32,323 bases of DNA, taken from NCBI GenBank assembly GCA_015067255.1, contig SVMS01000023.1, positions 1 to 32,323 on the forward strand, written 5' to 3'. Numbering within the stretch: position 1 is the first letter of the stretch; each line of letters begins with the position of its first letter. The translations under genes were made by a program, and so were the position numbers. A model generated the notes under the pieces. It was not told where the DNA came from. It saw nothing but the letters and a program-made list of their open reading frames with translations, and ran no database searches. This DNA comes from Oscillospiraceae bacterium (lineage in GTDB: Bacteria; Bacillota; Clostridia; Oscillospirales; SIG519). Below, one piece after another: positions 1 through 8,035 of the stretch.

Positions 1-1
1 A

Positions 2-268
2 AAGCAAGGTTCAAATATAGTATTGAAGTTTAACAATGCATCAAATATGAGATTAGCTAATTCAAGCGTAACAGGTATTGAAATAAGCACCAACGGTCAA
101 AACTGGACACCTGTTAGTTCAAATCAGATAACCGTTAACGGCGATACTGTTACTATTTCTAATGTTTCTTCAGCAACTCAAATCAGATACGCTTGGACTT
201 CTTGGCCCTCTGTCTCCCTATTTAACGGAAACGGATTACCTGCAGAGCCTTTCCGTGCTATACTTTAA
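2..268 (+). CDS. C-terminal end of a sialate O-acetylesterase-like protein (partial)
   Basis: The frame is open to the left window edge, so only the last 88 or so residues are present and no start is visible. The end of the protein reads IRYAWTSWPSVSLFNGNGLPAEPFR, quoted here as a pattern: IRYAW, then P, then LFNGNGLPAEPFR. This pattern (R-Y-A-W, L-Y/F-N, G-L-P-A-x-P-F-R) is the typical C-terminus of SASA/SGNH-type sialate O-acetylesterases, which remove acetyl groups from sialic acids or related glycans. The preceding beta-strand-rich stretch (VTGIEISTNGQNWTPV) fits the family's C-terminal beta domain. The catalytic Ser and His lie outside the window. It is separated from ctsR by a hairpin and the ctsR promoter, so it is a different transcription unit. 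Family confidence is fairly good; the exact substrate is unknown. Confidence 0.72.
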   Translation, partial: KQGSNIVLKFNNASNMRLANSSVTGIEISTNGQNWTPVSSNQITVNGDTVTISNVSSATQIRYAWTSWPSVSLFNGNGLPAEPFRAIL

Positions 269-342
269 AAATCAATGATTTCTTTAGAAAAATAAAGATA
301 TTTTTTAAAAAACAGCTATATTTTAAATTTTTAAGCTTTTTT

Positions 343-381
343 ATACTCCTTCCGACTTTGCTTTTTTCTCGGAAGGAGTAT
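343..381 (+). other. 13-bp perfect hairpin between the esterase end and ctsR
   Basis: The arms ATACTCCTTCCGA (343-355) and TCGGAAGGAGTAT (369-381) are exact reverse complements around a 13-nt T-rich loop. There is no T-run after the 3' arm on either strand, so it is not a textbook intrinsic terminator, though it is placed where one for the esterase gene would be. The ctsR -10 starts 5 bp after the stem. Confidence 0.6.
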
Positions 382-385
382 ATTA

Positions 386-412
386 TATAATCAAAGGTCA
401 AAGAAAGTCAAA
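386..412 (+). promoter_or_regulatory. ctsR operon promoter -10 and CtsR operator
   Basis: TATAAT lies at 386-391; the -35 is poor (T-rich, about 363-368). Directly after it, 396-412 reads GGTCAAA-GAA-AGTCAAA, an exact match to the published CtsR box (A/G)GTCAAA-NAN-(A/G)GTCAAA. The box covers the predicted transcription start, so bound CtsR would block initiation. This indicates autoregulation of ctsR-mcsA-mcsB-clpC. Confidence 0.92.
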
Positions 413-437
413 GTCAGAAAAAAGAGGGGAGATTAAT

Positions 438-887
438 ATGCGTTCAAGTGATTTAATTGCAGAATTTATAAAAGATTTACTATCTGAAAACGATAGCGTT
501 GAATTAGGAAGAAACGAACTTGCTATAAAATTTTCAGTTGTACCAAGCCAAATAAACTATGTTTTATCTTCCCGCTTTACTCCCGAGCAAGGCTACATTG
601 TTGAAAGCAGACGCGGTGGAGGCGGATATATCAAAATATCACGTCCCAATTATACAAAAAAAGGATATATAATGCATATACTTAACTCTATAGGACAAAG
701 AATAGATGCAGTAAGTATAAAAATATTTTTAAGCAATATGTATGACAATGGTGTTATTGATAAAAAAAGTCTTTCTTTAATGGCAAGTGCATTATCAGAT
801 AAAAACTTTTCAGGTGTTCCCCCTCAATATTGGGATATATTAAGAGCATCAATATTCAAAAGTATGCTTATAGGTTTAGAAGATTAA
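438..887 (+). CDS. ctsR: CtsR, transcriptional repressor of class III heat-shock genes
   Basis: Winged-helix repressor of clp protease genes in Gram-positive bacteria, released by heat through its glycine-rich wing and inactivated with the help of McsA and McsB. The 149-residue length is normal. The N-terminal part has the DNA-binding helices (residues about 20-47, SQINYVLSSRFTP), followed by the wing RRGGGGYI (58-65); R59 corresponds to the arginine that McsB phosphorylates in Bacillus/Geobacillus CtsR. The C-terminal half is the dimerisation and McsB-response domain. The start ATG follows a strong site (GAGGGGAG) about 8 nt upstream. It is the first gene of the operon, 16 bp before mcsA, with a CtsR box in its own promoter. 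Confidence 0.97.
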   Translation: MRSSDLIAEFIKDLLSENDSVELGRNELAIKFSVVPSQINYVLSSRFTPEQGYIVESRRGGGGYIKISRPNYTKKGYIMHILNSIGQRIDAVSIKIFLSNMYDNGVIDKKSLSLMASALSDKNFSGVPPQYWDILRASIFKSMLIGLED

Positions 888-903
888 GAAAAGAGGTATT
901 TTT

Positions 904-1380
904 ATGTTATGTCAGAAATGTAATGCAAAAGAAGCTACAACTCATATAAAAGAAAATATAAATGGTATTAAAAAAGAAGCTTTTCTATGCTCTGAATGTG
1001 CAGCGCATTATCAGGAAAACAGCACATCGTTCCTTGATTTTGATAAAGTCTTTTCAAATATGTTTTTCTCCCCTGCATTAACAACTGTAAAGGCTTTGAC
1101 CTGCACACAATGCGGTGCCGATATCGGATATATAGAAAAGACGGGAAAAGTGGGATGCGAGAAGTGCTATGAGGTTTTTTCTTCAACTCTTAATCCCTAT
1201 ATTTCTAAAATTCATCACAATGCTCAATATATGGGAAAAATCCCTAATAGCGCAAATAAAAAAATAAAAATCAAAAGAGAACTTGAAGATTTAAAAGCAA
1301 AGCTTAATGCTGCTGTAGAAGCTCAGGAATATGAGCAAGCTGCAATAATAAGAGATAAAATCAAAGAAATGGAGGCGTAA
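904..1380 (+). CDS. mcsA: McsA, zinc-binding activator of McsB
   Basis: McsA binds zinc and activates the protein arginine kinase McsB in the CtsR/ClpC stress system. The 158 residues carry four CxxC pairs: C3/C6, C29/C32, C67/C70 and C85/C88, consistent with two treble-clef-like zinc sites. The C-terminus (about 128-158) is a UVR motif (LKAKLNAAVEAQEYEQAAIIRDKI), the two-helix module shared with UvrB and ClpC; it is described here only in part. It follows ctsR by 16 bp with AAGAGG upstream and ends 2 bp before mcsB, so translation is probably coupled. Confidence 0.95.
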   Translation: MLCQKCNAKEATTHIKENINGIKKEAFLCSECAAHYQENSTSFLDFDKVFSNMFFSPALTTVKALTCTQCGADIGYIEKTGKVGCEKCYEVFSSTLNPYISKIHHNAQYMGKIPNSANKKIKIKRELEDLKAKLNAAVEAQEYEQAAIIRDKIKEMEA

Positions 1381-1382
1381 CT

Positions 1383-2369
1383 ATGAGCATAAAAATTTCT
1401 GGACGCATAAGACTTGCAAGAAATATAAGCGGATATCCCTTTGAGAGTAAAATAACTTTAAAACAACAAAACGAAATATGTCAAGCTGTAAAAGAAGCTT
1501 GCAAAAATATTGATAATCCCCTTTTTAAAGATTTGACTTTTATAGATATGGCATCCGTTGACGATATTACAGCTCAGTCTTTAGTAGAAGCTCATCTTAT
1601 AAGCCCTCAATTTATAAAAAACAGAAATGGCAAAAGTCTTTTGATTAACAAGGCACAAAATCTGTCAATAATGATAAACGAAGAAGATCATTTGCGTATA
1701 CAGGTTTTGGGTGATGCAAGCTCTATGGATAAGCTTTTAGAAACGGCTATGGAGATTGATGATGAGTTGGAAAAACATCTCCCCTTTGCTTTTGACGAAA
1801 ATTTAGGCTATATAACTCATTGTCCGACTAACTTAGGAACAGGAATGAGAGCATCTGTAATGCTTCATCTCCCCTGTATCAGCGAAGCGGGGCTTCTTAA
1901 TAAGCTTAACAATATAGTGTCTTCTATGGGTCTTAATTTAAGAGGTATGTACGGAGAAGGCTCTAAAGGAAAAGCGGATTTCTATCAGCTTTCCAATCGT
2001 ACTACTATGGGAATAACCGAAGGTGATACCGTTAAAAGACTTAATGAAGTTATTAAGACTATTGAGGAAGAGGAAAAACGTGTACGTAATGAATTGATTA
2101 AGAAAAAAGGTATTTATTTTGAAAATGATATTTGCACAAGCTATGGAATTCTCAAATACGCAAGAACTATATCAACTGACGAATTTTTAAAGCTTATATC
2201 TAAAATAAGATTAGGTATTGAAGCAGAAATAATAAAAGAAATTGATTTAAAAACGTTGGACAGTCTGATAACAGAATGTCATCCTGCTACAATTATGAAA
2301 GCTTACGGAGAGCTTACTCCGTCAGACAGAGACTTGAAGCGTGCTGAAATTATCAGAACCAAACTATAG
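1383..2369 (+). CDS. mcsB: McsB, protein arginine kinase
   Basis: Phosphorylates arginine residues on CtsR and on damaged proteins, marking the latter for ClpCP. It is related to phosphagen kinases. Visible signatures: SGRIRLARN near the N-terminus, NEEDHLRIQ at 99-107, and the phosphagen-kinase cysteine motif HCPTNLGTGMRAS with C147. At 328 residues it is about 20 shorter than typical Bacillus McsB (roughly 350-360), because the lead-in before the S-R-I-R-L-A-R-N motif is almost absent. The ATG at 1383 has GGAGG 5 nt upstream, inside the end of mcsA, so the short N-terminus is probably real. All core motifs are intact. It ends 17 bp before the preferred clpC start. Confidence 0.96.
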   Translation: MSIKISGRIRLARNISGYPFESKITLKQQNEICQAVKEACKNIDNPLFKDLTFIDMASVDDITAQSLVEAHLISPQFIKNRNGKSLLINKAQNLSIMINEEDHLRIQVLGDASSMDKLLETAMEIDDELEKHLPFAFDENLGYITHCPTNLGTGMRASVMLHLPCISEAGLLNKLNNIVSSMGLNLRGMYGEGSKGKADFYQLSNRTTMGITEGDTVKRLNEVIKTIEEEEKRVRNELIKKKGIYFENDICTSYGILKYARTISTDEFLKLISKIRLGIEAEIIKEIDLKTLDSLITECHPATIMKAYGELTPSDRDLKRAEIIRTKL

Positions 2370-2386
2370 GAAAGGAAATGGTTTTT

Positions 2387-4843
2387 ATGTTTGACAATAG
2401 ATTTACGCAAAGAGCTGCAAAGGCGCTTAATCTTGCTTTGGAAAGTGCCAAAGAATTAGGTCACGGATATATAGGAAGCGAGCATTTGCTTTTAGGCCTT
2501 ATCAGAGAAGAAAACGGTATAGCTTCTAAAGTGCTAACATCAAGAAATATTACAATGGCAAACGTTGTAGGTGAAATTATGGAGCTTATAGGAAGCGGTA
2601 TTCCCTCCCCTGTTTCAGCTCAGGATATGACACCGAGAACAAAAAAAATTATCAACGATGCTTTTCAACAAGCAAGAGCTTTGGGAAACAGCTATGTAGG
2701 TACAGAACATCTTTTGCTTGCTCTTATAAACGAATATGATTGTAAAGGCGTTGAAATTTTAAACCGATTAGGTGTTACGCCCGAAATGATAGCAAATGAT
2801 ATAATTGATGTTTTAGGAATTGATACATCAGGAGTAAAAGCTTCCTCTTCAAATCAAACAACTCATACTTCTTCAGCAAGTTCTTCTAATACACCCGTAT
2901 TAAATCAGTTTGGAAGAGACCTTACCGATATGGCAAGAGAAGAAAAAATCGACCCTATAATAGGCCGTGATGCTGAAATTGACAGAGTTATACAAATTCT
3001 TTCAAGAAGAACTAAAAACAACCCTTGTCTTATTGGTGAGCCCGGTGTAGGTAAAACTGCTGTTGCAGAAGGACTTGCCCAAAGAATAACAAAAGGTAAC
3101 GTTCCTGAAATATTAAAGGATAAACGAGTTGTAACTGTAGATTTATCGGGAATGATTGCCGGTGCTAAGTACAGAGGTGAATTTGAAGAAAGATTAAAAA
3201 ATGCTCTTGAAGAAGTAAAAAAAGCAGGAAATGTAATCTTATTTATTGATGAGCTGCATACTATAGTTGGCGCAGGTGCGGCAGAAGGTGCTGTGGATGC
3301 TGCAAATATATTAAAGCCTTCTTTAGCAAGAGGAGAATTGCAAGTTATAGGTGCAACAACAATCAATGAATACAGAAAATATATAGAAAAAGATTCAGCA
3401 TTGGAAAGACGTTTCCAACCTGTAACAGTAGGTGAACCTACCGAAGATGAAGCGATAGAAATTTTACGCGGATTAAAGGATAAATATGAAGCACATCATA
3501 AAGTAAAAATTTCCGATGAAGCTATTCAGGCTGCTGTAAAGCTTTCAAAAAGATATATTACAGACAGATTTTTACCTGATAAAGCTATCGACCTTATGGA
3601 TGAAGCTGCGTCTAAAATGCGACTTTCCACTCTCACCTCTCCCCCCGATTTAAAAGAGCTTGAAGCAAAAATAGAAGCATTGGCAAGTGAAAAAGAAGAG
3701 GCTGTAAAGGAACAAGATTTTGAACGTGCAGCAAAGCTTCGTGACGAAGAAAGAAATCTAAAAGAAGACCTTGAAAAAGAGAAAAAGAAATGGTCTGAAA
3801 AGGCTCAGGGTGAATATTGCACTGTAGGTGAAGAAGAAATCGCGCAAATAGTTTCTAATTGGACTAATATCCCTGTAACAAAGCTCGGTCAAGATGAAAG
3901 CCAACGCCTTTTAAATATGGAAAACATTCTTCACGAAAGAGTTGTGGGACAAGACGAAGCAGTTGTTAAAATTTCCAAGGCTATAAGAAGAGGAAGAATT
4001 GGTCTAAAAGACCCTAAAAGACCTATTGGCTCGTTTCTTTTCTTAGGTCCGACAGGTGTTGGAAAAACAGAGCTATGTAAAGCGCTTGCTGAAGCAATGT
4101 TCGGTGATGAAAATTCTATGATAAGAATTGATATGTCCGAATATATGGAAAAGCATACAGTGTCAAGAATGATAGGCTCCCCTCCCGGATATGTAGGACA
4201 CGAGGACGGAGGACAATTGACAGAAAAAGTACGCAGAAATCCTTATTCTGTGGTTTTGTTCGATGAAATCGAAAAGGCGCATCCTGACGTATTTAATATA
4301 CTTTTACAAATTCTTGAAGACGGTATTCTGACAGATAGTCACGGCAAAAAAGTTGATTTTAAAAACACTATTGTTATAATGACATCAAACATCGGAGCAA
4401 GACTTATTACAGAAAACAAAAGACTTGGCTTTGCAGATACAGTAGATAGCTTTGACAAGGACCAAAAGAAAATAAAGTCCGATGTTTTGGGAGAACTCAA
4501 AAAAAGCTTCAGACCTGAATTTCTTAACAGAATTGACGATATAATAGTTTTTTCACAGTTAAACAAAGAAGATATAAAAAAGATAGCCGGTAAAATGCTT
4601 GCTGAGGTTTCAAAACGATTAAATAATATTGAGATTTATGCAAGCTTTGATGACTCTGCCATTGAGCAACTCGCTCTAACAGGATTTGATGCTATATACG
4701 GTGCAAGACCGTTGAGAAGAGCCATTCAGAGTAATGTTGAGGACAAAATTGCCGAAGCCTTACTTGAAGGAAAAATCAACAAAGGAGATACTATTTCTGT
4801 TTCCTACAACGACGGAGAATATACAATAAAAACCGAAAGCTGA
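2387..4843 (+). CDS. clpC: ClpC, AAA+ unfoldase of the ClpCP protease
   Basis: Hexameric HSP100 ATPase that unfolds substrates (including arginine-phosphorylated ones) and feeds them to ClpP. Order of domains (818-residue form): double Clp-N repeat (about 1-145), Ser/Thr-rich linker, first AAA+ module with Walker A GEPGVGKT (217-224) and Walker B VILFIDELHT, middle domain with a UVR-type coiled coil (KEQDFERAAKLRDEERN), second AAA+ module with GPTGVGKT (554-561) and VVLFDEIEKAH, and the C-terminal D2-small domain. An ATG at 2378 is in frame, but the AGGAAAGG site (2368-2375) sits only 2 nt before it and 11 nt before ATG 2387; the latter also gives the family-like start MFDNRFTQRA. It is the last gene of the heat-shock operon. 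clpP is not in the window. Confidence 0.97.
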   Translation: MFDNRFTQRAAKALNLALESAKELGHGYIGSEHLLLGLIREENGIASKVLTSRNITMANVVGEIMELIGSGIPSPVSAQDMTPRTKKIINDAFQQARALGNSYVGTEHLLLALINEYDCKGVEILNRLGVTPEMIANDIIDVLGIDTSGVKASSSNQTTHTSSASSSNTPVLNQFGRDLTDMAREEKIDPIIGRDAEIDRVIQILSRRTKNNPCLIGEPGVGKTAVAEGLAQRITKGNVPEILKDKRVVTVDLSGMIAGAKYRGEFEERLKNALEEVKKAGNVILFIDELHTIVGAGAAEGAVDAANILKPSLARGELQVIGATTINEYRKYIEKDSALERRFQPVTVGEPTEDEAIEILRGLKDKYEAHHKVKISDEAIQAAVKLSKRYITDRFLPDKAIDLMDEAASKMRLSTLTSPPDLKELEAKIEALASEKEEAVKEQDFERAAKLRDEERNLKEDLEKEKKKWSEKAQGEYCTVGEEEIAQIVSNWTNIPVTKLGQDESQRLLNMENILHERVVGQDEAVVKISKAIRRGRIGLKDPKRPIGSFLFLGPTGVGKTELCKALAEAMFGDENSMIRIDMSEYMEKHTVSRMIGSPPGYVGHEDGGQLTEKVRRNPYSVVLFDEIEKAHPDVFNILLQILEDGILTDSHGKKVDFKNTIVIMTSNIGARLITENKRLGFADTVDSFDKDQKKIKSDVLGELKKSFRPEFLNRIDDIIVFSQLNKEDIKKIAGKMLAEVSKRLNNIEIYASFDDSAIEQLALTGFDAIYGARPLRRAIQSNVEDKIAEALLEGKINKGDTISVSYNDGEYTIKTES

Positions 4844-4846
4844 TAC

Positions 4847-4875
4847 TTGAAAAAACTTTTATAAAGTAGTATAAT
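4847..4875 (+). promoter_or_regulatory. Promoter for the NagD-like HAD gene
   Basis: TTGAAA (4847-4852), 17 bp, TATAAT (4870-4875): close to the sigma-A consensus. The predicted start, about 4882, falls inside the left arm of the clpC terminator hairpin. Confidence 0.75.
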
Positions 4876-4915
4876 TAGCAGACATAGATTAAGTCACTAT
4901 GTCTGCTAAATTTTT
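4875..4915 (+). terminator. Intrinsic terminator of the ctsR-clpC operon
   Basis: A 13-bp perfect stem, TTAGCAGACATAG (4875-4887) with CTATGTCTGCTAA (4897-4909), 9-nt loop, followed by ATTTTT. It is 31 bp after the clpC stop. Its first base is shared with the -10 of the next gene's promoter. Confidence 0.88.
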
Positions 4916-4933
4916 AACTGAAAGGGTTTTTAT

Positions 4934-5716
4934 ATGAACTTATCAAAAATAAAATGCTTTATTCTGGATATGGACGGAACAATATATTTAGGTAATAACC
5001 TATTCTCCTATACTCATCGTTTTTTAGAAAAAATCAAAAGTACAGGCAGAGATTTTTATTTTTTTACAAACAACTCTTCAAAAAGCACCGATGCATATCT
5101 CGAAAAACTCAAAAAAATGAATATAAATATTGATAAAAGCCATATGCTTATTTCAACAAATGTTATTATTGATTATCTTCTTAATAATCATAAGGGAAAA
5201 AGTGTATATGCGGTCGGCACTCCTTCAATGTTAGAGTTTTTTACAAAAGCCGGTATTGAATTAAATGATACAAATCCCGATATAGTTGTTATTGGCTTTG
5301 ATCCCACTCTTACATACGAAAAATTATGCAAAGCTTGTAAATTTGTTAAAAACGGAGCTATTTATTACGGAATAAATCAGGATACTACCTGTCCTGTAGA
5401 AGACGGCTTTGTTCCCGATTGCGGTTCAACAGCGAAGCTTATAGAAGCCGCAACAGGAAGATATCCGAGATTTTTCGGCAAGCCCACCGTAGATACATTT
5501 AACTATATAATAAAGAAAACGGGATATAAGCCTTGTGAAATTGGTGTTGTCGGTGATAGACTTGAAACTGATATTTCTTTATGTATCGGGAATGAAATGA
5601 CCTCTATTCTTGTTTTAACAGGCGAAGCAACTAAAGAAGATACCATTAAAAAGAATATTATTCCCGATGTCATTTTAGAAAGTATTGACGAAATTACAAA
5701 GTTGTTAACTGATTAA
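4934..5716 (+). CDS. HAD superfamily phosphatase, class IIA (NagD / p-nitrophenylphosphatase-like)
   Basis: Cytoplasmic HAD-IIA hydrolase, predicted to dephosphorylate a small phosphometabolite; the natural substrate cannot be read from sequence. Motif I is FILDMDGTIYLG, with the nucleophile D12 and acid/base D14. Motif II is FFTNNSSKS, and the late acidic motif is GVVGDRLETDI. The large cap between motifs II and III (about residues 60-175) marks subclass IIA, to which NagD, AraL and PGP belong. The 260-residue length is usual. The ATG has GAAAGGG about 7 nt upstream. It has its own promoter after clpC. Its last 23 bp overlap the 3' end of the convergent AraC gene. Confidence 0.9.
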   Translation: MNLSKIKCFILDMDGTIYLGNNLFSYTHRFLEKIKSTGRDFYFFTNNSSKSTDAYLEKLKKMNINIDKSHMLISTNVIIDYLLNNHKGKSVYAVGTPSMLEFFTKAGIELNDTNPDIVVIGFDPTLTYEKLCKACKFVKNGAIYYGINQDTTCPVEDGFVPDCGSTAKLIEAATGRYPRFFGKPTVDTFNYIIKKTGYKPCEIGVVGDRLETDISLCIGNEMTSILVLTGEATKEDTIKKNIIPDVILESIDEITKLLTD

Positions 5717-6521
5717 TTTTGAACTTTTTCGGAGAAACTCCGTAATGTGCTTTGAAACAGCGAGTAAAATAGTTAGCATCGTTAAATCCACATTGAGCTG
5801 CTATTTCACTTATACTCAATTCGTTCAATTTAAGCATTTTTACAGATTGCTCCAATCTGTAAATTTTAAGGTAAGTCATCGGTGTAATGCCGGTGGCTTC
5901 TTTAAATTTACGGCAGAAATGTTCACTACTATAACCGAAATTTTTACTTAATACCGTAGTATTAAGGTCTTGAGTGTAATTTTTTTCTATGTAATTTATC
6001 ATAGCGCTCGATTTGTCGTGTGTTTTAGGTCCGATTTCAGAAAGATGCTTATCAAATAATACAAATAATAACTTATAAACAAGAGATATAATTTCCAAAG
6101 AATCCGGATTTTTGTTATAGCAGATTTTATCACAGATATTAATTGTTTCAATATCTGAAATGATATTTTGAAACTTCACTCTCCCTTCGAGTATCAAAGG
6201 AAGAGTTAAAGTGCAAATCGGAGCTTCATTATAAAAAGATCTTACATCAAACATAAGAACATCGTATTCCACATTTTCGTTTTCGGTATATCCTTTATGC
6301 GCCATTCGCGGTGGAAATATAACCATTTGATTTGTATTTAACATAAAGGTCTTTCCGCCAAGCTCGATTTTCATAGAGCCTTTTTTTACTTTAATGATTT
6401 CAAGGCGGTCATGCCAATGTAATGCAAAGCAAGTAAAATCAGATTCGCATTTAAATTGTAATACTTTTACTGCAGCGGCAGTGTATTTAACTATATCAAG
6501 TTCTTTTGCTACATTCTTCAT
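5694..6521 (-). CDS. AraC-family transcriptional regulator with N-terminal cupin domain
   Basis: The N-terminal half is a cupin-like sensing domain (DFTCFALHWHDRLEIIKVKKGS, described in part: H-W-H-D-x-L-E, then MVIFPPRMAHKGY). The C-terminal hundred residues carry the double helix-turn-helix: LNTTVLSKNFGYSSEHFCRKF, and ISEIAAQCGFNDANYFTRCFK, ending in YGVSPKKFK. An upstream TTG start at 6533 is possible, but GGTGA 5 nt before ATG 6521 supports the shorter 275-residue form. It is divergent from the Gfo/Idh oxidoreductase at 6635, its most probable target. The effector is probably a sugar or sugar derivative, by family habit only. Confidence 0.9.
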   Translation of the reverse strand: MKNVAKELDIVKYTAAAVKVLQFKCESDFTCFALHWHDRLEIIKVKKGSMKIELGGKTFMLNTNQMVIFPPRMAHKGYTENENVEYDVLMFDVRSFYNEAPICTLTLPLILEGRVKFQNIISDIETINICDKICYNKNPDSLEIISLVYKLLFVLFDKHLSEIGPKTHDKSSAMINYIEKNYTQDLNTTVLSKNFGYSSEHFCRKFKEATGITPMTYLKIYRLEQSVKMLKLNELSISEIAAQCGFNDANYFTRCFKAHYGVSPKKFKINQLTTL

Positions 6522-6558
6522 AAAAATCACCAAATATCAATTTTGTGCTAAATAATAC

Positions 6559-6590
6559 TTTATTTATACTATAATTATATATATAATTAT
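6559..6590. promoter_or_regulatory. Divergent promoter region with a 20-bp perfect palindrome
   Basis: For the rightward gene, TTTATT (6559-6564), 17 bp, TATAAT (6582-6587). For the leftward AraC gene the reverse strand gives TTAGCA, 16 bp, TATAGT. Positions 6571-6590 are a perfect palindrome (ATAATTATAT followed by ATATAATTAT), all A/T, overlapping both -10 regions. Confidence 0.55.
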
Positions 6591-6634
6591 GCTAACATAA
6601 ATTTATATAAAATTCAAGAGTTAGGGGAATTTTT

Positions 6635-7933
6635 ATGAAACAATATTCTGTAATTTTAATCGGTGCAGGTATGAGAGGAACAACCTATACCAATGAAATG
6701 CTAAATGCTAAAGATAAATTTAAGGTAGTTGGTGTTGCTGAACCTGTCGAAATAAGAAGAAATTATATTAAAAGCGCTCACAATCTTTCTGACGAAATGT
6801 GTTATAATTCTTGGGAGGATATTCTTTCTCAGCCTAAAATGGCGGATTTTGCAATAATATCTACTATGGATGATATGCATTATGAGCCTGCTATGAAAGC
6901 TATTGAGTTGGGTTATAATCTTCTTCTTGAGAAACCCGTAGCACCTACCGCTAAGGAATGTGCTGATATCGCCCTTGCAGCAGAAAAAAAAGGTGTAAAA
7001 GTTCTTGTATGTCATGTATTAAGATATACTAATTTCTTCAAAAAAATTAAAAACATTATAATGGATGGAACTTTAGGAAATGTTATGTCTATTATGCACG
7101 TCGAAGCTGTAGGAAATATTCATCAAAGTCACAGTTATGTACGTGGAAATTGGCATAGTGAAAAAGAAACATCTCCTATGCTTCTTGCTAAATGCTGCCA
7201 CGATTTAGATATTCTTCAATGGCTTTTAGATGAGCCTTGCGAAAAGATACAGTCTTTTGGTAAGCTTACATATTTTACTGAGGCAAATGCTCCAAAAGGC
7301 GCACCTGTAAGATGTATTGACGGCGGATGTCCTATTGAAGATACCTGTCCTTACAATTGCCGCAAGCTTTATTATGATGATAAGGAAAATTCTTGGTTCA
7401 GATACTCCTCTACCCGTGATATTGTAAAAGGTGATAATATAACAGATGAAGATGTTATGACAGCTCTTAAAACAACCGATTACGGTTTATGTGTATACCA
7501 CGCTAATAATGATGTTGTTGACCATCAGACTGTTAATATGCAATTTAAGAGTGGAGCAAATGTAACTCTTACAATGAATGCTTTCAACCAAGGCGGAAGA
7601 TTCATTCGTATTTTTGGAACCAAGGGTGAACTTACTGCTTATATGGAGTCTGACAAAATTGAGATTTATACATTTGACGACGGAAAGCGCAAAGAAGTTG
7701 CTACAACCTTGACAGAAGAAAGCATTTTAGGTGGACACGGCGGCGGAGATACCGGATTGGTCTATGAACTTTATGATTATTTCAGCGGAAACTATAATGG
7801 ATATTGTGCTGCTGACATAAATATTTCAGTAAAAAATCATCTCATAGGCTTTGCTGCTGAAAAATCAAGACGTGAAGACACGGTTGAAAATATTGATAAA
7901 TTTTTTGCAGAATATGGATTTACAAACAATTAA
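6635..7933 (+). CDS. Gfo/Idh/MocA-family oxidoreductase
   Basis: NAD(P)-dependent dehydrogenase-like protein acting on sugars, inositols or glycosides. The Rossmann fold begins at VILIGAGMRG (nucleotide loop 10-15). The family EKP motif is at 99-101 and the catalytic-region lysine/histidine motif is KCCHDLD (186-192). A four-cysteine patch at C227, C232, C238 and C242 could bind a metal; similar patches occur in other members of this family, to my knowledge. At 432 residues it is longer than the usual 330-390. Strong site AGGGGA 6 nt before ATG. It is divergent from an AraC regulator and ends at a strong terminator, so it is probably a single-gene regulated unit. The substrate is unknown. Confidence 0.9.
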   Translation: MKQYSVILIGAGMRGTTYTNEMLNAKDKFKVVGVAEPVEIRRNYIKSAHNLSDEMCYNSWEDILSQPKMADFAIISTMDDMHYEPAMKAIELGYNLLLEKPVAPTAKECADIALAAEKKGVKVLVCHVLRYTNFFKKIKNIIMDGTLGNVMSIMHVEAVGNIHQSHSYVRGNWHSEKETSPMLLAKCCHDLDILQWLLDEPCEKIQSFGKLTYFTEANAPKGAPVRCIDGGCPIEDTCPYNCRKLYYDDKENSWFRYSSTRDIVKGDNITDEDVMTALKTTDYGLCVYHANNDVVDHQTVNMQFKSGANVTLTMNAFNQGGRFIRIFGTKGELTAYMESDKIEIYTFDDGKRKEVATTLTEESILGGHGGGDTGLVYELYDYFSGNYNGYCAADINISVKNHLIGFAAEKSRREDTVENIDKFFAEYGFTNN

Positions 7934-7938
7934 TTTCT

Positions 7939-7971
7939 AAAAAGCAGATGCTAAAAAGCATCTGCTTTTTT
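7939..7971 (+). terminator. Intrinsic terminator after the oxidoreductase
   Basis: AAAAAGCAGATGC (7939-7951) pairs perfectly with GCATCTGCTTTTT (7958-7970), 6-nt loop, followed by another T. A 13-bp stem with a T-tract. Confidence 0.92.
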
Positions 7972-7972
7972 C

Positions 7973-8000
7973 TTTACTTATAAAAATTTTGTGATATAAT
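7973..8000 (+). promoter_or_regulatory. uvrBA promoter
   Basis: TTTACT (7973-7978), 16 bp, TATAAT (7995-8000). The -10 is consensus and the -35 moderate. No LexA-type palindrome is visible between it and the uvrB start. Confidence 0.6.
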
Positions 8001-8035
8001 ATATATATCAAGTTTTATGTTGTGTGGTGAGATAA

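Noticed and set aside
1095-1101. TTTGACC as a CtsR half-site inside mcsA
   Set aside because: A single heptamer without a tandem partner; expected by chance in AT-rich coding DNA.
2905-3366. 153-codon open frame antisense to clpC
   Set aside because: Opposite a highly conserved AAA+ region, no ribosome site and no recognisable protein; a shadow of codon use in clpC.
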